Shown here: positions 16,992-25,965 of the stretch, piece after piece
Position numbering within the stretch: position 1 is the stretch's first letter
Layout: every line of letters starts with the position of its first letter
Assembly: GCA_022448945.1 (NCBI GenBank)
Contig: JAKVCV010000005.1
Location: 33,798 to 71,522, forward strand
Reading direction: 5' to 3'
Length of the DNA: 37,725 nucleotides
From: Saprospiraceae bacterium
GTDB lineage: Bacteria; Bacteroidota; Bacteroidia; Chitinophagales; Saprospiraceae
Made by a program: the position numbers and the translations under genes
The notes under the pieces: generated by a model
Database searches by the model: none
What the model saw: the letters and a program-made list of their open reading frames with translations, nothing else
Told to the model about the DNA's origin: nothing

Positions 16992-17921
16992 TTATTTTTT
17001 TAAAAATTGAATATTACGTAGAAGACCATTATATTTTGTTCTTTTCACAGCAGACTTCTTAAAAACCTTTCGAAAAACATCTTCCGTAATTTCCTCCCAA
17101 TCACCTTTTGTCATTTGAAACAATTCAGGATGAGGTTCAAAGCTAGGTTCATTATGTCTCTTCGCAAAACGATTCCAAGGACATACTTGTTGACAGATGT
17201 CACAACCAAACATCCAATTTTCAAATTTTCCTTTCATATCCTCAGGCAATTGATCCCTTAATTCAATAGTAAAATAGGAAATACACTTTGACCCATCTAA
17301 CCAGTATCCCTCCAGGTCAATAGCATCAGTAGGACAAGCATCAATACATCGTGTACAACTCCCGCAATAATCTTTTATAGGAGCATCATATTCAAGTTCC
17401 ACATCAATAATAATTTCTGCTAGAAAAAAATAAGATCCCTGCTCACGAGTAATCAATAAAGTATTTTTACCAATCCAACCTACTCCACTGTGTTTTGCCC
17501 AATCACGTTCTAAAACTGGAGCAGAATCAACAAAACATCGGCCGTTCACCTCCCCTATTTCTTCCTGAATATAATTAATCAAATGATGCAACTTTTTCTT
17601 AACTACATGATGATAATCTTTTCCATAAGCATATTGCGAAATTTTAGGTGCTGAAGCATCCTCTTGTGTTTCAGGATTATGATAATTATACAAAAGTGTA
17701 ACAACAGATTTTGCACCATCAACTAATTTTCTTGGGTCTATACGTTTATCAAAATGATTTGCCATATAGCTCATTTTGCCATGCATTCCTTTATTCAGCC
17801 ACATTTCTAATTTAATTGCTTCTTCTGTTAATTCTTTAGCCTGAGAGACACCAACAAATCCAAAGCCTAATTGATAAGCTTTTGTTCTTATATCTTGTGT
17901 AATATGTTTGTTTGAATACAT
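16992..17921 (-). CDS. queG: Epoxyqueuosine reductase (QueG)
   Basis: QueG reduces epoxyqueuosine to queuosine in the wobble position of tRNAs with GUN anticodons, using cobalamin and two [4Fe-4S] clusters. The 309-residue protein has the catalytic region [14 protein letters not shown] (129-142) with D132, the [10 protein letters not shown] motif (148-157) and two ferredoxin-like cysteine sets: C186, C189, C192, C196 ([18 protein letters not shown]) and C240, C243, C247 ([11 protein letters not shown]). It lacks the C-terminal HEAT-like extension of longer homologues. The cobalamin requirement matches the cobalamin-dependent metH in this window. It is downstream of a lipoprotein gene by about 200 bp, so probably separately transcribed. 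Confidence 0.95.
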   Translation of the reverse strand: MYSNKHITQDIRTKAYQLGFGFVGVSQAKELTEEAIKLEMWLNKGMHGKMSYMANHFDKRIDPRKLVDGAKSVVTLLYNYHNPETQEDASAPKISQYAYGKDYHHVVKKKLHHLINYIQEEIGEVNGRCFVDSAPVLERDWAKHSGVGWIGKNTLLITREQGSYFFLAEIIIDVELEYDAPIKDYCGSCTRCIDACPTDAIDLEGYWLDGSKCISYFTIELRDQLPEDMKGKFENWMFGCDICQQVCPWNRFAKRHNEPSFEPHPELFQMTKGDWEEITEDVFRKVFKKSAVKRTKYNGLLRNIQFLKK

Positions 17922-18127
17922 TTGATTTTAACAAAAAAATTAGGTGTTAGAACAATAGTCTACCACCCAAAGCACTTCACTCAAAATTTTTAAATGTTTT
18001 TCAAAAGAGGCTCTATAAAAAGCCTTATTCAGAACATCTAATGAACTAATTTAACATAACAATCACATTGAAGTGATTTCATAGTCTTATATTATCGTTT
18101 TTTCACATTTAAAGAATCATGGGTATT

Positions 18128-18688
18128 CTATTCGTTTTTTTCTTTTTCTTTTATAGACTTCATAATCTCTTCTATGTTATCTGAGGCGGTTTTTAGTTTA
18201 TTAACTGCTCCTTCTAGTAAAGTTGTAGCTTCTTGAACTGATGCTATTTGCACACTATTTAACATTTCTTCAATTTTTTTGATGGTTATATTGGCTTCAC
18301 TCTGTGCAATAAATAAAGCCTCTTTATCTTCATTCTCTATAGTGCCAGTTTCTAAGACTTCTACAGGCAAATCTTTAAGCTCTTGTATTTTTCGAGAAAT
18401 AGAAGACAATGGTCTAACAAAAGATCTACTAACCATAAGAACAGTAGCCCTCATCGCCTCAATTTTTTTATCTTCTTCACCCATTTCTAAGGCAGACTCC
18501 CATTGTGCATTAGCATCTAAACTTATCTGTTCCAAGGCAAGGCTAAATCCGGGATATTTAGCATTAAGTCTATCAATATTTGTTTTTGCTAATTCCCATC
18601 GTTTTGTTTCTGTTTCTACAGTTTGTTTGGAACATGATGCAACTAATAATAAAGCTGCAGAAACTAATAGAAAATTAATACTTCTCAT
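18128..18688 (-). CDS. Helical lipoprotein of unknown function
   Basis: The 186-residue product starts with a lipoprotein signal, lipobox LVASC at about 15-19. The rest is predicted almost wholly helical and strongly charged, with few aromatics and heptad-like spacing in the segments 85-125 and 130-183 (for example KIEEMLNSVQ and KLKTASDNIEEIMKSIKEKEK). This suggests a helical bundle or coiled coil held at a membrane. I do not recognise a family. A 17-bp palindrome lies 7 bp upstream of the start codon. Confidence 0.75.
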   Translation of the reverse strand: MRSINFLLVSAALLLVASCSKQTVETETKRWELAKTNIDRLNAKYPGFSLALEQISLDANAQWESALEMGEEDKKIEAMRATVLMVSRSFVRPLSSISRKIQELKDLPVEVLETGTIENEDKEALFIAQSEANITIKKIEEMLNSVQIASVQEATTLLEGAVNKLKTASDNIEEIMKSIKEKEKNE

Positions 18689-18694
18689 ATTTTA

Positions 18695-18711
18695 AATATT
18701 TGTCAAATATT
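18695..18711. repeat. Palindrome just upstream of the helical lipoprotein gene
   Basis: AATATTTG (18695-18702), one base, then CAAATATT (18704-18711), perfect 8-bp arms. It sits 7 bp before the ATG at 18688. It might be an operator or affect translation initiation; chance is also plausible in AT-rich DNA. Confidence 0.3.
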
Positions 18712-18859
18712 AAGGATAAATAAACATATAGTAAGCTAAATCTATTAATAATAAATTAAAATGCAACTATATTAGTTTAAAACAATTAAATATAGTCCTA
18801 TATCCTTGTAGCTTTTATTTTATATTTACCTAGATAATAGGGTTTTGCCAAAATAAAAC

Positions 18860-18890
18860 TTGCAACTCTAATTTCAGAATACTATATTTG
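18860..18890 (+). promoter_or_regulatory. Bacteroidota-type promoter of dnaX
   Basis: TTG (18860-18862), a 20-bp spacer and TATATTTG (18883-18890) match the Bacteroidota sigma-A pattern (-33 TTG, -7 TAnnTTTG). The -7 element ends four bases before the dnaX ATG (18895), so transcription would start at or very near the start codon. Confidence 0.55.
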
Positions 18891-18894
18891 TATT

Positions 18895-20697
18895 ATGAGC
18901 AATTTTGTAGTATCAGCAAGAAAATACAGACCGATTCGGTTTGATGATGTAGTTGGGCAAAAACATGTGTCTCAAACGCTCAAGAATGCCATTCAAAGTA
19001 ACCATTTGGCTCAAGCCTTCCTATTTTGTGGACCTCGGGGAGTTGGAAAGACTACCTGTGCACGGATATTGGCAAAGGTGCTCAATTGCCAGTCGCCTAC
19101 AGATGAGATGGAGCCTTGTAACAATTGTGATTCCTGTAAATCTTTCAATAAAAACATATCTTTAAATATTACCGAGCTTGATGCAGCGTCCAATAATAGC
19201 GTTGACCATATTAGAGCATTAATTGAACAAGTAAGATTTGCCCCGCAAAGTGGAAAATACAAAATATATATTATTGATGAGGTGCACATGCTCTCTCAAC
19301 AAGCATTTAATGCATTTTTAAAGACATTAGAAGAACCTCCTCCGTATGCTATCTTTATTCTTGCAACAACAGAAAAGCATAAAATCATCCCTACAATTCT
19401 TTCCAGATGTCAAATTTTTGACTTTAATAGAATTATGGTTGATGATATTGTCCAGCACCTACAACATATTTGCAAAGAAGAAAAAATTAAAGCAGAAATA
19501 GAGGCTTTAAATATTATAGCTCAGAAAGCTGATGGAGCCCTTCGTGACGCATTATCCGTTTTTGACAGAATAGTTAGCTTTTCAGGCAACAAAGTCACAT
19601 ATAAAGATGCATTAGAAAATCTTAATATTCTTGATTATGATTACTATTTTAAGGTTGTTGATGCTATTTTAACTGAAGACTCAAGTCAATTACTTTTACT
19701 TTTTGACCAAATTTCTAGAAAAGGTTTTGATGGTGATATTTTTATAAATGGTTTTGCAGAACATTTACGAAATTTATTGGTATGTAAAAATGAAAAAACA
19801 CTTGACTTATTGGAAACCAGTGGCAAGATTCGTGCACGCTATACAGAACAAGCATCTTTATGCCCAATGGCACTTATCCTATCAGCATTAAGCATTGCAA
19901 ATGATTGCGACATTAACTATAAAATGGCTAAAAACAGTCGTCTTCATGTTGAAATAGCCTTGATTAGGATGGCTTATATTCAACGCGCTACTCAAGCTCA
20001 TAATCAAAACGAAATTAATATTGTGCCTGAAAAAAAAACACTAATCAATAACCCACAAGTTGTTTTAAAAGATAAAAAAGCCGATTACCATAATAATTCT
20101 ACTATTCCTGAGTCTGATTCATCGTCTAATATTGAACACGAACATACTGCAGAATTAAAATCTGACAATCCAAAGAAAAGTACAAAGACAAAAGATAGTG
20201 TTTCTAACAATTTTGCTGAAAAGTTATCAAGTAAAACAAGTAGCGGTCTCTTATCAAAAGTTATTAGTGAAGTAAAAGAAGAATATAAAAAACCAAGTAA
20301 GAAAGCAACCCCATTTACTTTAGAGAACCTTGAAAAGCTGTGGGACGAATACTGGCAAGATATTGAATCGCAATCCAGTCAAATTTTATTCAAAACTGCA
20401 AAATTATCTATAAAAGATTTTGAAAGTGGAAACATCAATGTTATTGCTTCAGGAAATAGAGCTAAAGATGCTATTTTAAGAGAACGAAAACTAAAACAGT
20501 CATTAATAGATAAATTTCAGAAAAAAGAACTTTCGTTTAATGTTACCATTGACGAATTAAAAAAAGAAATACCTAAACCCAAGCAAGTGCTTCCACAGAA
20601 TGACCGGGAAAAATATTTACATTTTATAAAACTAAATCCCTATCTCAAAGATTTTCAAAAACGATTTGAATTATTGCCCCCCAAAAAAGAGCGATAA
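18895..20697 (+). CDS. dnaX: DNA polymerase III subunit gamma/tau (DnaX)
   Basis: DnaX is the motor of the clamp loader. The 600-residue protein shows Walker A GPRGVGKTT (46-54), zinc-binding C65, C75, C78 and C81, Walker B DEVH (128-131) and the sensor-1 LATTE with SRCQ (170-173). Domain III extends to about residue 370. A low-complexity, Ser/Lys-rich linker (about 375-465) leads to a C-terminal domain (about 470-600), as expected for a tau form. A run of nine A (20030-20038, codons 379-382) sits at the linker start; a shift into either other frame meets a stop within a few codons, giving products of about 382 or 385 residues, like a gamma form. A small 50-codon gene follows after 118 bp. 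Confidence 0.96.
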   Translation: MSNFVVSARKYRPIRFDDVVGQKHVSQTLKNAIQSNHLAQAFLFCGPRGVGKTTCARILAKVLNCQSPTDEMEPCNNCDSCKSFNKNISLNITELDAASNNSVDHIRALIEQVRFAPQSGKYKIYIIDEVHMLSQQAFNAFLKTLEEPPPYAIFILATTEKHKIIPTILSRCQIFDFNRIMVDDIVQHLQHICKEEKIKAEIEALNIIAQKADGALRDALSVFDRIVSFSGNKVTYKDALENLNILDYDYYFKVVDAILTEDSSQLLLLFDQISRKGFDGDIFINGFAEHLRNLLVCKNEKTLDLLETSGKIRARYTEQASLCPMALILSALSIANDCDINYKMAKNSRLHVEIALIRMAYIQRATQAHNQNEINIVPEKKTLINNPQVVLKDKKADYHNNSTIPESDSSSNIEHEHTAELKSDNPKKSTKTKDSVSNNFAEKLSSKTSSGLLSKVISEVKEEYKKPSKKATPFTLENLEKLWDEYWQDIESQSSQILFKTAKLSIKDFESGNINVIASGNRAKDAILRERKLKQSLIDKFQKKELSFNVTIDELKKEIPKPKQVLPQNDREKYLHFIKLNPYLKDFQKRFELLPPKKER

Positions 20698-20815
20698 AAA
20701 AAGCCAATAGTTAAAGCCCAAATGATTGTAAAACAGCCTCTATAAACATAAATCCAAAAAATTGTGAAGTGCTACTTTGCCTCAAGGGCTATGAAAATTA
20801 ATATTTAATCTTATT

Positions 20816-20968
20816 ATGAAAGAAAAAGATAAAACCAAAAACATTAAACTTAATCTAAATTTTGACGAAGTTAATGTTATACTGAAAGCATTGGGTCAGC
20901 AACCATTTAATGAAGTATATGACCTTATTGGGAAAATTCATGACCAAGCAAATGAACAAGCCCAATAA
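20816..20968 (+). CDS. Small conserved-type protein, 50 residues
   Basis: ATG at 20816, 50 codons, TAA at 20966-20968. The first 12 residues are Lys-rich; the rest has the pattern LNFDEVNVILKALGQQPFNE followed by VYDLIGKIHDQANEQ. From memory this LxxxEVNxILxALGxxPFxxVxxLIxKIxxQA pattern recurs in short proteins of Bacteroidota and of tailed phages, which supports coding. Codon use is like its neighbours. It ends 11 bp before the next ORF on the same strand, so the two are probably co-transcribed. No function is assigned; two helices are likely. Confidence 0.72.
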   Translation: MKEKDKTKNIKLNLNFDEVNVILKALGQQPFNEVYDLIGKIHDQANEQAQ

Positions 20969-20979
20969 ACATTGCTTGG

Positions 20980-21492
20980 ATGAATCTAGAATTTGAAATA
21001 AAAGACGATGCACGCTTTTTAGGGCTTATCAATACAGATCAGTATAATTCTTATATTGATGAACACTGGGAATTCGAACAACTTAAAGAACGTATTATCA
21101 ATGAAAGTAATAAAGGACATTTACTTTTTTGGGGTACTGATCTACCTAACTTCTGGACAGTGAGAATTTGTGACCAACCAGTAGCAGAATCCGAATTCAG
21201 ATCTTTCGAGGGGAAAATAAAAGTAACCAACTCTAAATTGCATCTTATCAACTATGAATCTTTAACTATAGCCGCTCAATTTGAAGAAGAAGCATTACCT
21301 GAAGAACACTTAGCTCAGCATCATGTAGAATTACAAAATGCAGTATATAACGTAACTATTCGTCAACTATTCAACCCTGAGCAAGATGAAATAGAAGATA
21401 TTTTAGGCTTTGAAATTGTTCTAACAAAAAGCAAAACAAAAAACAGTAAATCCTTAAATTCATTTGATGAATTAGTTTGGTCCGAATATTAG
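20980..21492 (+). CDS. Hypothetical acidic cytoplasmic protein
   Basis: The 170-residue product has no signal peptide or membrane helix and is acidic, with beta-rich stretches (HLLFWGTDLPNFWTVRI about 47-63; GKIKVTNSKLHLINYESLTI about 78-97). A helix-rich acidic patch (EEEALPEEHLAQHH) is in the middle. I do not recognise a family. It follows the 50-residue gene by 11 bp and ends 11 bp before a convergent lipoprotein gene. Co-transcription with the small gene suggests a shared role, but nothing shows what. Confidence 0.7.
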   Translation: MNLEFEIKDDARFLGLINTDQYNSYIDEHWEFEQLKERIINESNKGHLLFWGTDLPNFWTVRICDQPVAESEFRSFEGKIKVTNSKLHLINYESLTIAAQFEEEALPEEHLAQHHVELQNAVYNVTIRQLFNPEQDEIEDILGFEIVLTKSKTKNSKSLNSFDELVWSEY

Positions 21493-21503
21493 TCAATAGT
21501 TGT

Positions 21504-22145
21504 TTACATAACTTTTCTTGAGCCCAATTCAAACATTTCTCGGTAATTATCTAATAAGCCTGGTAATTCTTTTTTCAATTTTGAACGAACCGCTTTAATG
21601 TCAAAAGCTTCTACCTGAGCAAGTTTTTTGAGCTCATCTAACAAATATTGAGCTTTGTTTTTAGCATTTTTTGATAATGGGTGACTGCGGTTATTCCCAG
21701 TAATTTCTACTGTTACTTCAAGTGATTGGTGCAGATATTCATAAGCTATAGCATAATCCTTTTCTTTAAAGAAATTCAACTCTGCTAATTTCAATAAAGA
21801 CTGTGGATTAATATAATTATGTGCAGCAATGCTATGGTATTTAATAGCTAGATCTATATCTCCGGATGCAGCATAACTATTTGCTAAGTAATAAAACGCA
21901 AAAGAAACAATATTAATTTCTATATTTTTTGATTTTAGCCGATTTAGAATCTCCTGAGTGCTCATAACTCCTAATTCTTTGAATATATCCTCAAACCCTT
22001 CTGCTTTCAAAGCAGGGTTAACCCTCAATTTCAAAGTATTAAATTTATTATTTTCTAACTCGATTAAACTATAACTTCTTGAATTATCACAAGAGGATAT
22101 ACAAAAGAAAATAGTACTCAGAAAAAAAACTAATTTGTGTGACAT
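21504..22145 (-). CDS. TPR-like lipoprotein
   Basis: The 213-residue product starts with a lipoprotein signal and the lipobox FCISSC, Cys near residue 19. Residues about 80-150 show TPR-like helical pairs: FYYLANSYAASGDIDLAIKY, then LLKLAELNFFKEKDYAIAYEYL, the spacing and small residues fitting the TPR/Sel1 consensus. The C-terminal part is helical and charged. It converges on the hypothetical gene at 20980. Probably an envelope protein-protein interaction factor; partner unknown. Confidence 0.75.
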   Translation of the reverse strand: MSHKLVFFLSTIFFCISSCDNSRSYSLIELENNKFNTLKLRVNPALKAEGFEDIFKELGVMSTQEILNRLKSKNIEINIVSFAFYYLANSYAASGDIDLAIKYHSIAAHNYINPQSLLKLAELNFFKEKDYAIAYEYLHQSLEVTVEITGNNRSHPLSKNAKNKAQYLLDELKKLAQVEAFDIKAVRSKLKKELPGLLDNYREMFELGSRKVM

Positions 22146-22399
22146 TGAATATGTTTTGTATACATTATTAATTAATTTAAGCTCAAACCAATGAAAATAA
22201 TTGCAGAAAATTAATTATTTCATCCTTTATCAAAATGATAATTCTAGAGCACCAAAGGATAAAATTTAGACAATTAAGCCTAATTTTTAATAATAACTCC
22301 AAATAAAACGATTCAATTTTACAACATTAAAGAATCATTCTTATCTTTATTATCTATTATTCACAAATATCTTAAAAATTCCAAAAAAACATAACTACA

Positions 22400-23638
22400 A
22401 TGGCAAATGTGGTACATATGCCTGCTCTTAGTGACACTATGGAAGAAGGTACACTAATTGCGTGGCACAAAAAAGTTGGTGATGCAGTAGAATCAGGCGA
22501 ATTGCTTGCTGAAATAGAAACCGATAAAGCCGTTATGGAGTTTCAAAGTTTCTACGATGGAATACTTTTGTATATCGGTGTTGAAGAAGGCAACTCAGTT
22601 CCTGTAGATGCTGTTATAGCAGTAATTGGAGAAAAAGGAGAAGATTTTATGTCACTTATTAGTACTAAGGATAAATCTGAGACAACAACAAATGAAGCTC
22701 CATCACAAGAAGTTCTTGAGACTGTTACGGCACCCCTCAATACATCAGCTGAAGCTAAACCTACTAATGGAAGAATAAAAGCATCACCATTAGCAAAGGC
22801 AATGGCAAAAGAAGAAGGAATAGACTTAAGCATGGTGAAAGGCACTGGAGATGATGGTAGGGTAATTAAACGAGATATAGTAGAATATCTTGAAAACCCA
22901 CAAACTATGACTCCTGTAGTGGTCGAACAACCTGCTTACTCGTTAACTAGTCAAGATGAAGACTATGAAGATATCCCAACCAGCCAAATGCGAAAGGTAA
23001 TTGCCAGAAGGCTTGGTGAAAGCAAATTTTCTGCACCACACTTCTATCTTACGATGGAAATATGCATGGACAAACTAATAGCTACCCGTAAACAATTTAA
23101 AGAACTTTCTGAAATAAAAATATCCTATAATGATTTCATAGTTAAAGCAACTGCAAAAGCCCTAAAGTTAAACAGATCAGTAAATGCTTCATGGCTTGGA
23201 GATCGAATTAGATATTATAACTATGTTAATATAGGCGTTGCCGTTGCAATGGATGAAGGCCTTGTTGTACCTGTATTACGTTCCGCAGACATAAAATCAC
23301 TCTCTCAAATTGCAACAGAAATTCGTATACTTGCTGGTAAAGCAAGAGAACGCAAATTAACGACAGAAGAAATGTCAGGTAATACTTTCACTATTTCTAA
23401 TTTAGGAATGTTCGGAATTGATGAATTTACAGCCATTATTAATCCACCTGATGCATGTATCCTAGCGGTTGGCGGTATTTCACCACGTTTAATTATGAAT
23501 AATGGAGAAATCAAGGAATCCAACTTTATGAAAGTGACTTTATCCTGTGATCATCGGGTAGTAGATGGAGCATCAGGAGCTAAGTTTCTACAATCACTTA
23601 AAGACATTCTAGAGGAACCAATGAGATTATTTATTTAA
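22400..23638 (+). CDS. pdhC: Pyruvate dehydrogenase complex E2 (dihydrolipoamide acetyltransferase)
   Basis: E2 transfers the acetyl group from lipoate to CoA and forms the core of the complex. The 412-residue protein has one lipoyl domain (1-80) with the lipoylated K43 in EIETDKAVMEF, a peripheral-subunit-binding domain (about 125-165, ASPLAKAMAKEEGIDLSMVK, GTGDDGRV), and the catalytic domain with the SCDHRVVDG motif (H385, D389). The opening (MANVVHMPALSDTMEEGTLI) resembles pyruvate dehydrogenase E2 of Bacteroidota and mitochondria. No E1 or E3 gene is adjacent. A strong intrinsic terminator lies 22 bp downstream. Confidence 0.92.
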   Translation: MANVVHMPALSDTMEEGTLIAWHKKVGDAVESGELLAEIETDKAVMEFQSFYDGILLYIGVEEGNSVPVDAVIAVIGEKGEDFMSLISTKDKSETTTNEAPSQEVLETVTAPLNTSAEAKPTNGRIKASPLAKAMAKEEGIDLSMVKGTGDDGRVIKRDIVEYLENPQTMTPVVVEQPAYSLTSQDEDYEDIPTSQMRKVIARRLGESKFSAPHFYLTMEICMDKLIATRKQFKELSEIKISYNDFIVKATAKALKLNRSVNASWLGDRIRYYNYVNIGVAVAMDEGLVVPVLRSADIKSLSQIATEIRILAGKARERKLTTEEMSGNTFTISNLGMFGIDEFTAIINPPDACILAVGGISPRLIMNNGEIKESNFMKVTLSCDHRVVDGASGAKFLQSLKDILEEPMRLFI

Positions 23639-23660
23639 TTTTTAATAATTGTTTCATAAC

Positions 23661-23703
23661 ACAATAGGATTATACTTAATTGTATAATCCTATTGTACTT
23701 TTT
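23661..23703 (+). terminator. Strong intrinsic terminator after pdhC
   Basis: A perfect 15-bp stem: ACAATAGGATTATAC (23661-23675), loop TTAATT, GTATAATCCTATTGT (23682-23696), then AC and T5 (23699-23703). The best terminator in the window; it should end transcription of the E2 gene before the DUF3592 gene. Confidence 0.9.
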
Positions 23704-23821
23704 ATTATACAGAACTTGAACATTAATAATATCAAATTGATAAAAGCAAAAAAATAAGGGCGGAGAATCGTATAATTCTGACTATAAATAAATAATTGTT
23801 ATAAATTAAAAACATCGTATT

Positions 23822-24244
23822 ATGAGTACCCAAAAGATTTATATAATGGTTTTTTCAACTTTATCATTTATTTTCCTAGGTATTGGCATCTGGTTATATA
23901 TGAGTAAAATGGAATTACTTAATAAGGGACTTGAGGCAGAAGGAGAAATCATAGAACTTACTCTGAAAAGCAATAAACCTCATAGTGCAAAAATGTATTT
24001 TCCAGTTATAGCGTTTAAACTAGAAAATGGCAACATTCATCAAAAACAAATGTCCTTTGGTTCTAACCCTGCAGCTTATGACATAGGTCAAAAAGTATCT
24101 GTTCTTTATTACAAAGACAAACCAGAAACTGCAATTATTAACTCAACGTTTTGGATGTATATTTTCCCATGGATATTTATTGGACTAGGAATACTTCTTG
24201 AAGTGATTTTAATCATAATACTAGTTTTTCAAAGAAACAGGTAA
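23822..24244 (+). CDS. DUF3592-type membrane protein
   Basis: The 140-residue protein has membrane helices at about 7-27 and 112-135 with a beta-rich domain between them (residues 35-105). The central GLEAEGEIIEL, YFPVIAFKLENG and GQKVSVLYYKDKPETAII follow the DUF3592 pattern (a beta-domain with VxVxYxxxxP). Function unknown; such proteins are common, small, inner-membrane. It is flanked by a terminator upstream and by cinA 260 bp downstream, so it is probably a separate unit. Confidence 0.82.
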   Translation: MSTQKIYIMVFSTLSFIFLGIGIWLYMSKMELLNKGLEAEGEIIELTLKSNKPHSAKMYFPVIAFKLENGNIHQKQMSFGSNPAAYDIGQKVSVLYYKDKPETAIINSTFWMYIFPWIFIGLGILLEVILIIILVFQRNR

Positions 24245-24504
24245 AAACAAAAAAAATAGCCTACGTTAACCGATTTTTGAGCTATTAATAAAAATAAAAA
24301 ATCAACGCGCTAGAGCAAACTAAGGAAAAAACATTACTATAAATACACTTGTAGTATAATTCAATTTTATGGGCTGATAAAATTATATTAGACAAGATTA
24401 ATTATTTTATTAATTTTGTCTAAATCTTTATTCAGAAAGATTAAAATCTCTTTTTTACCCTTGTAATTTAAAAGTAAATTGATACAAAAATTGTAGAGAA
24501 CAGC

Positions 24505-25755
24505 ATGAAAGCAACAATAATAAACATAGGAGACGAACTCTTAATTGGACAGATAACGAATACGAATGCAACATGGATGGCACAAAAGCTAAATCAACAC
24601 GGTATCGCTGTAGATAAAGTAATTGCAGTTGCAGATAAAAAAGAAGCTATTGTTTCAACCTTAGAAGAGTCGTTCAAAAACTCAAAAATTATTATCCTAA
24701 CTGGAGGATTAGGTCCTACAAAAGACGATATCACTAAAGATACCCTTGCAGAATATTTTGACATGGAAATGGAATTCCATCAAGAGAGTTTTGACAACAT
24801 TAAACAATTATTCGCTCAATTTGGAAAGACAACAGATAAACGATATAAAGTTCAGGCTGAAATGCCCGTAGGTGCAAAAATCCTAATCAACAAAACTGGT
24901 ACTGCCTCTGGAATGTGGTTTGACTACGAAGATAAAATTATAATTTCTATACCTGGAGTACCTCGGGAAGTGAAATATCTAATGAAGTACTCTATTTTGC
25001 CACAATTAAAATTAGAATTAGAAACTCCAACCATTATTCACCGCACCATTAATATTACCGGTAAAGGAGAAACGCATTTGGCTGAACTTTTAAAAGATTT
25101 TGAAAACAAATTACCGTCTAACATAAAACTTGCGTATTTACCTAACCCTCTAATTGGTATGGTGCGCCTAAGATTAAGTGCTACAGGTAATGACGCAATT
25201 GTATTAGAAACACAATTAGATCACCATGTGAGAAAACTAATCCCTATTTTAGGGACAATGATCTATGGTGAAGGGAAAGAGAGCCTTGAGAGTGTTATTG
25301 GTAAGTTGTTGATTCACAAAGGCTTTAATCTCGGCACAGCAGAAAGTTGTACTGGAGGAAATGTAGCACATAAAATCACTTCTGTATCTGGAAGCTCTGC
25401 CTACTATGACAGCAGTATAATTGCATATTCCAATAATGCAAAAATAAATCTCTTGGATGTGAAACCTAAAACACTTTCTGAACACGGAGCCATAAGTGAG
25501 GAAACTGCTATTGAAATGGCAAGAGGCACTCAGAAATTACTTAATGTAAACTGTTCTATTGCTGTAACTGGAATTGCGGGACCAACAGGTGGCAGCCCTG
25601 AAAAACCAGTAGGCACAATTTGGGTAGCTGTTACCAAAAATGAAGAAATTATCACTAGAAAACTTAAATTAGGAAAAGAACGATTGCAAAATATTGAACA
25701 AACTACAACTATTGCATTAAACCTATTGCGTCGTTTCTTATTAGATGACCTATAA
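24505..25755 (+). CDS. cinA: CinA family nicotinamide-nucleotide amidohydrolase
   Basis: CinA combines an N-terminal molybdopterin-binding-like (COG1058) domain (1-about 170; IGDELLIGQITNTNATWMA, LTGGLGPTKDDITKDTLA) with a C-terminal deamidase domain (about 260-416). The latter has AESCTGGNVAHKIT, GSSAYYDSSIIAYSN, HGAISEETAIEMARG and TGIAGPTGGSPEKPVGTIW, all signature segments of NMN deamidase (PncC). It converts NMN to NaMN for NAD recycling and is also named competence/damage-inducible protein. At 416 residues it is full length. Confidence 0.95.
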   Translation: MKATIINIGDELLIGQITNTNATWMAQKLNQHGIAVDKVIAVADKKEAIVSTLEESFKNSKIIILTGGLGPTKDDITKDTLAEYFDMEMEFHQESFDNIKQLFAQFGKTTDKRYKVQAEMPVGAKILINKTGTASGMWFDYEDKIIISIPGVPREVKYLMKYSILPQLKLELETPTIIHRTINITGKGETHLAELLKDFENKLPSNIKLAYLPNPLIGMVRLRLSATGNDAIVLETQLDHHVRKLIPILGTMIYGEGKESLESVIGKLLIHKGFNLGTAESCTGGNVAHKITSVSGSSAYYDSSIIAYSNNAKINLLDVKPKTLSEHGAISEETAIEMARGTQKLLNVNCSIAVTGIAGPTGGSPEKPVGTIWVAVTKNEEIITRKLKLGKERLQNIEQTTTIALNLLRRFLLDDL

Positions 25756-25882
25756 AACGCACAATTAACCATAAGATTTAGCAAATAGTTTATGACAAAT
25801 AAAAAATCAATGTGTTTAGTAAAATATTTAATTTGAATTCTCAAAAAGGAGTGATTTTTTCGAATTAAACCTTAGATTTTTG

Positions 25883-25890
25883 TACTTTTG
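25883..25890 (+). promoter_or_regulatory. Possible -7 promoter element before the second E2 gene
   Basis: TACTTTTG fits TAnnTTTG and lies 75 bp before the ATG at 25966. No TTG is found at the expected distance upstream, so this is weak. Confidence 0.3.
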
Positions 25891-25965
25891 TTCCTGAATT
25901 ATGTGTCTTCACTTAAGATTACAAAGTAAGAACAACCATTAATTTACTGAATAACTCATTTTAAA

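Noticed and set aside
18279-18695. 138-codon open frame on the plus strand
   Set aside because: Antisense to the helical lipoprotein gene, which has a convincing lipoprotein signal.
24255-24286. AATAGC...GCTATT hairpin after the DUF3592 gene as a terminator
   Set aside because: Only 6 bp with a 20-nt loop and no T-run.
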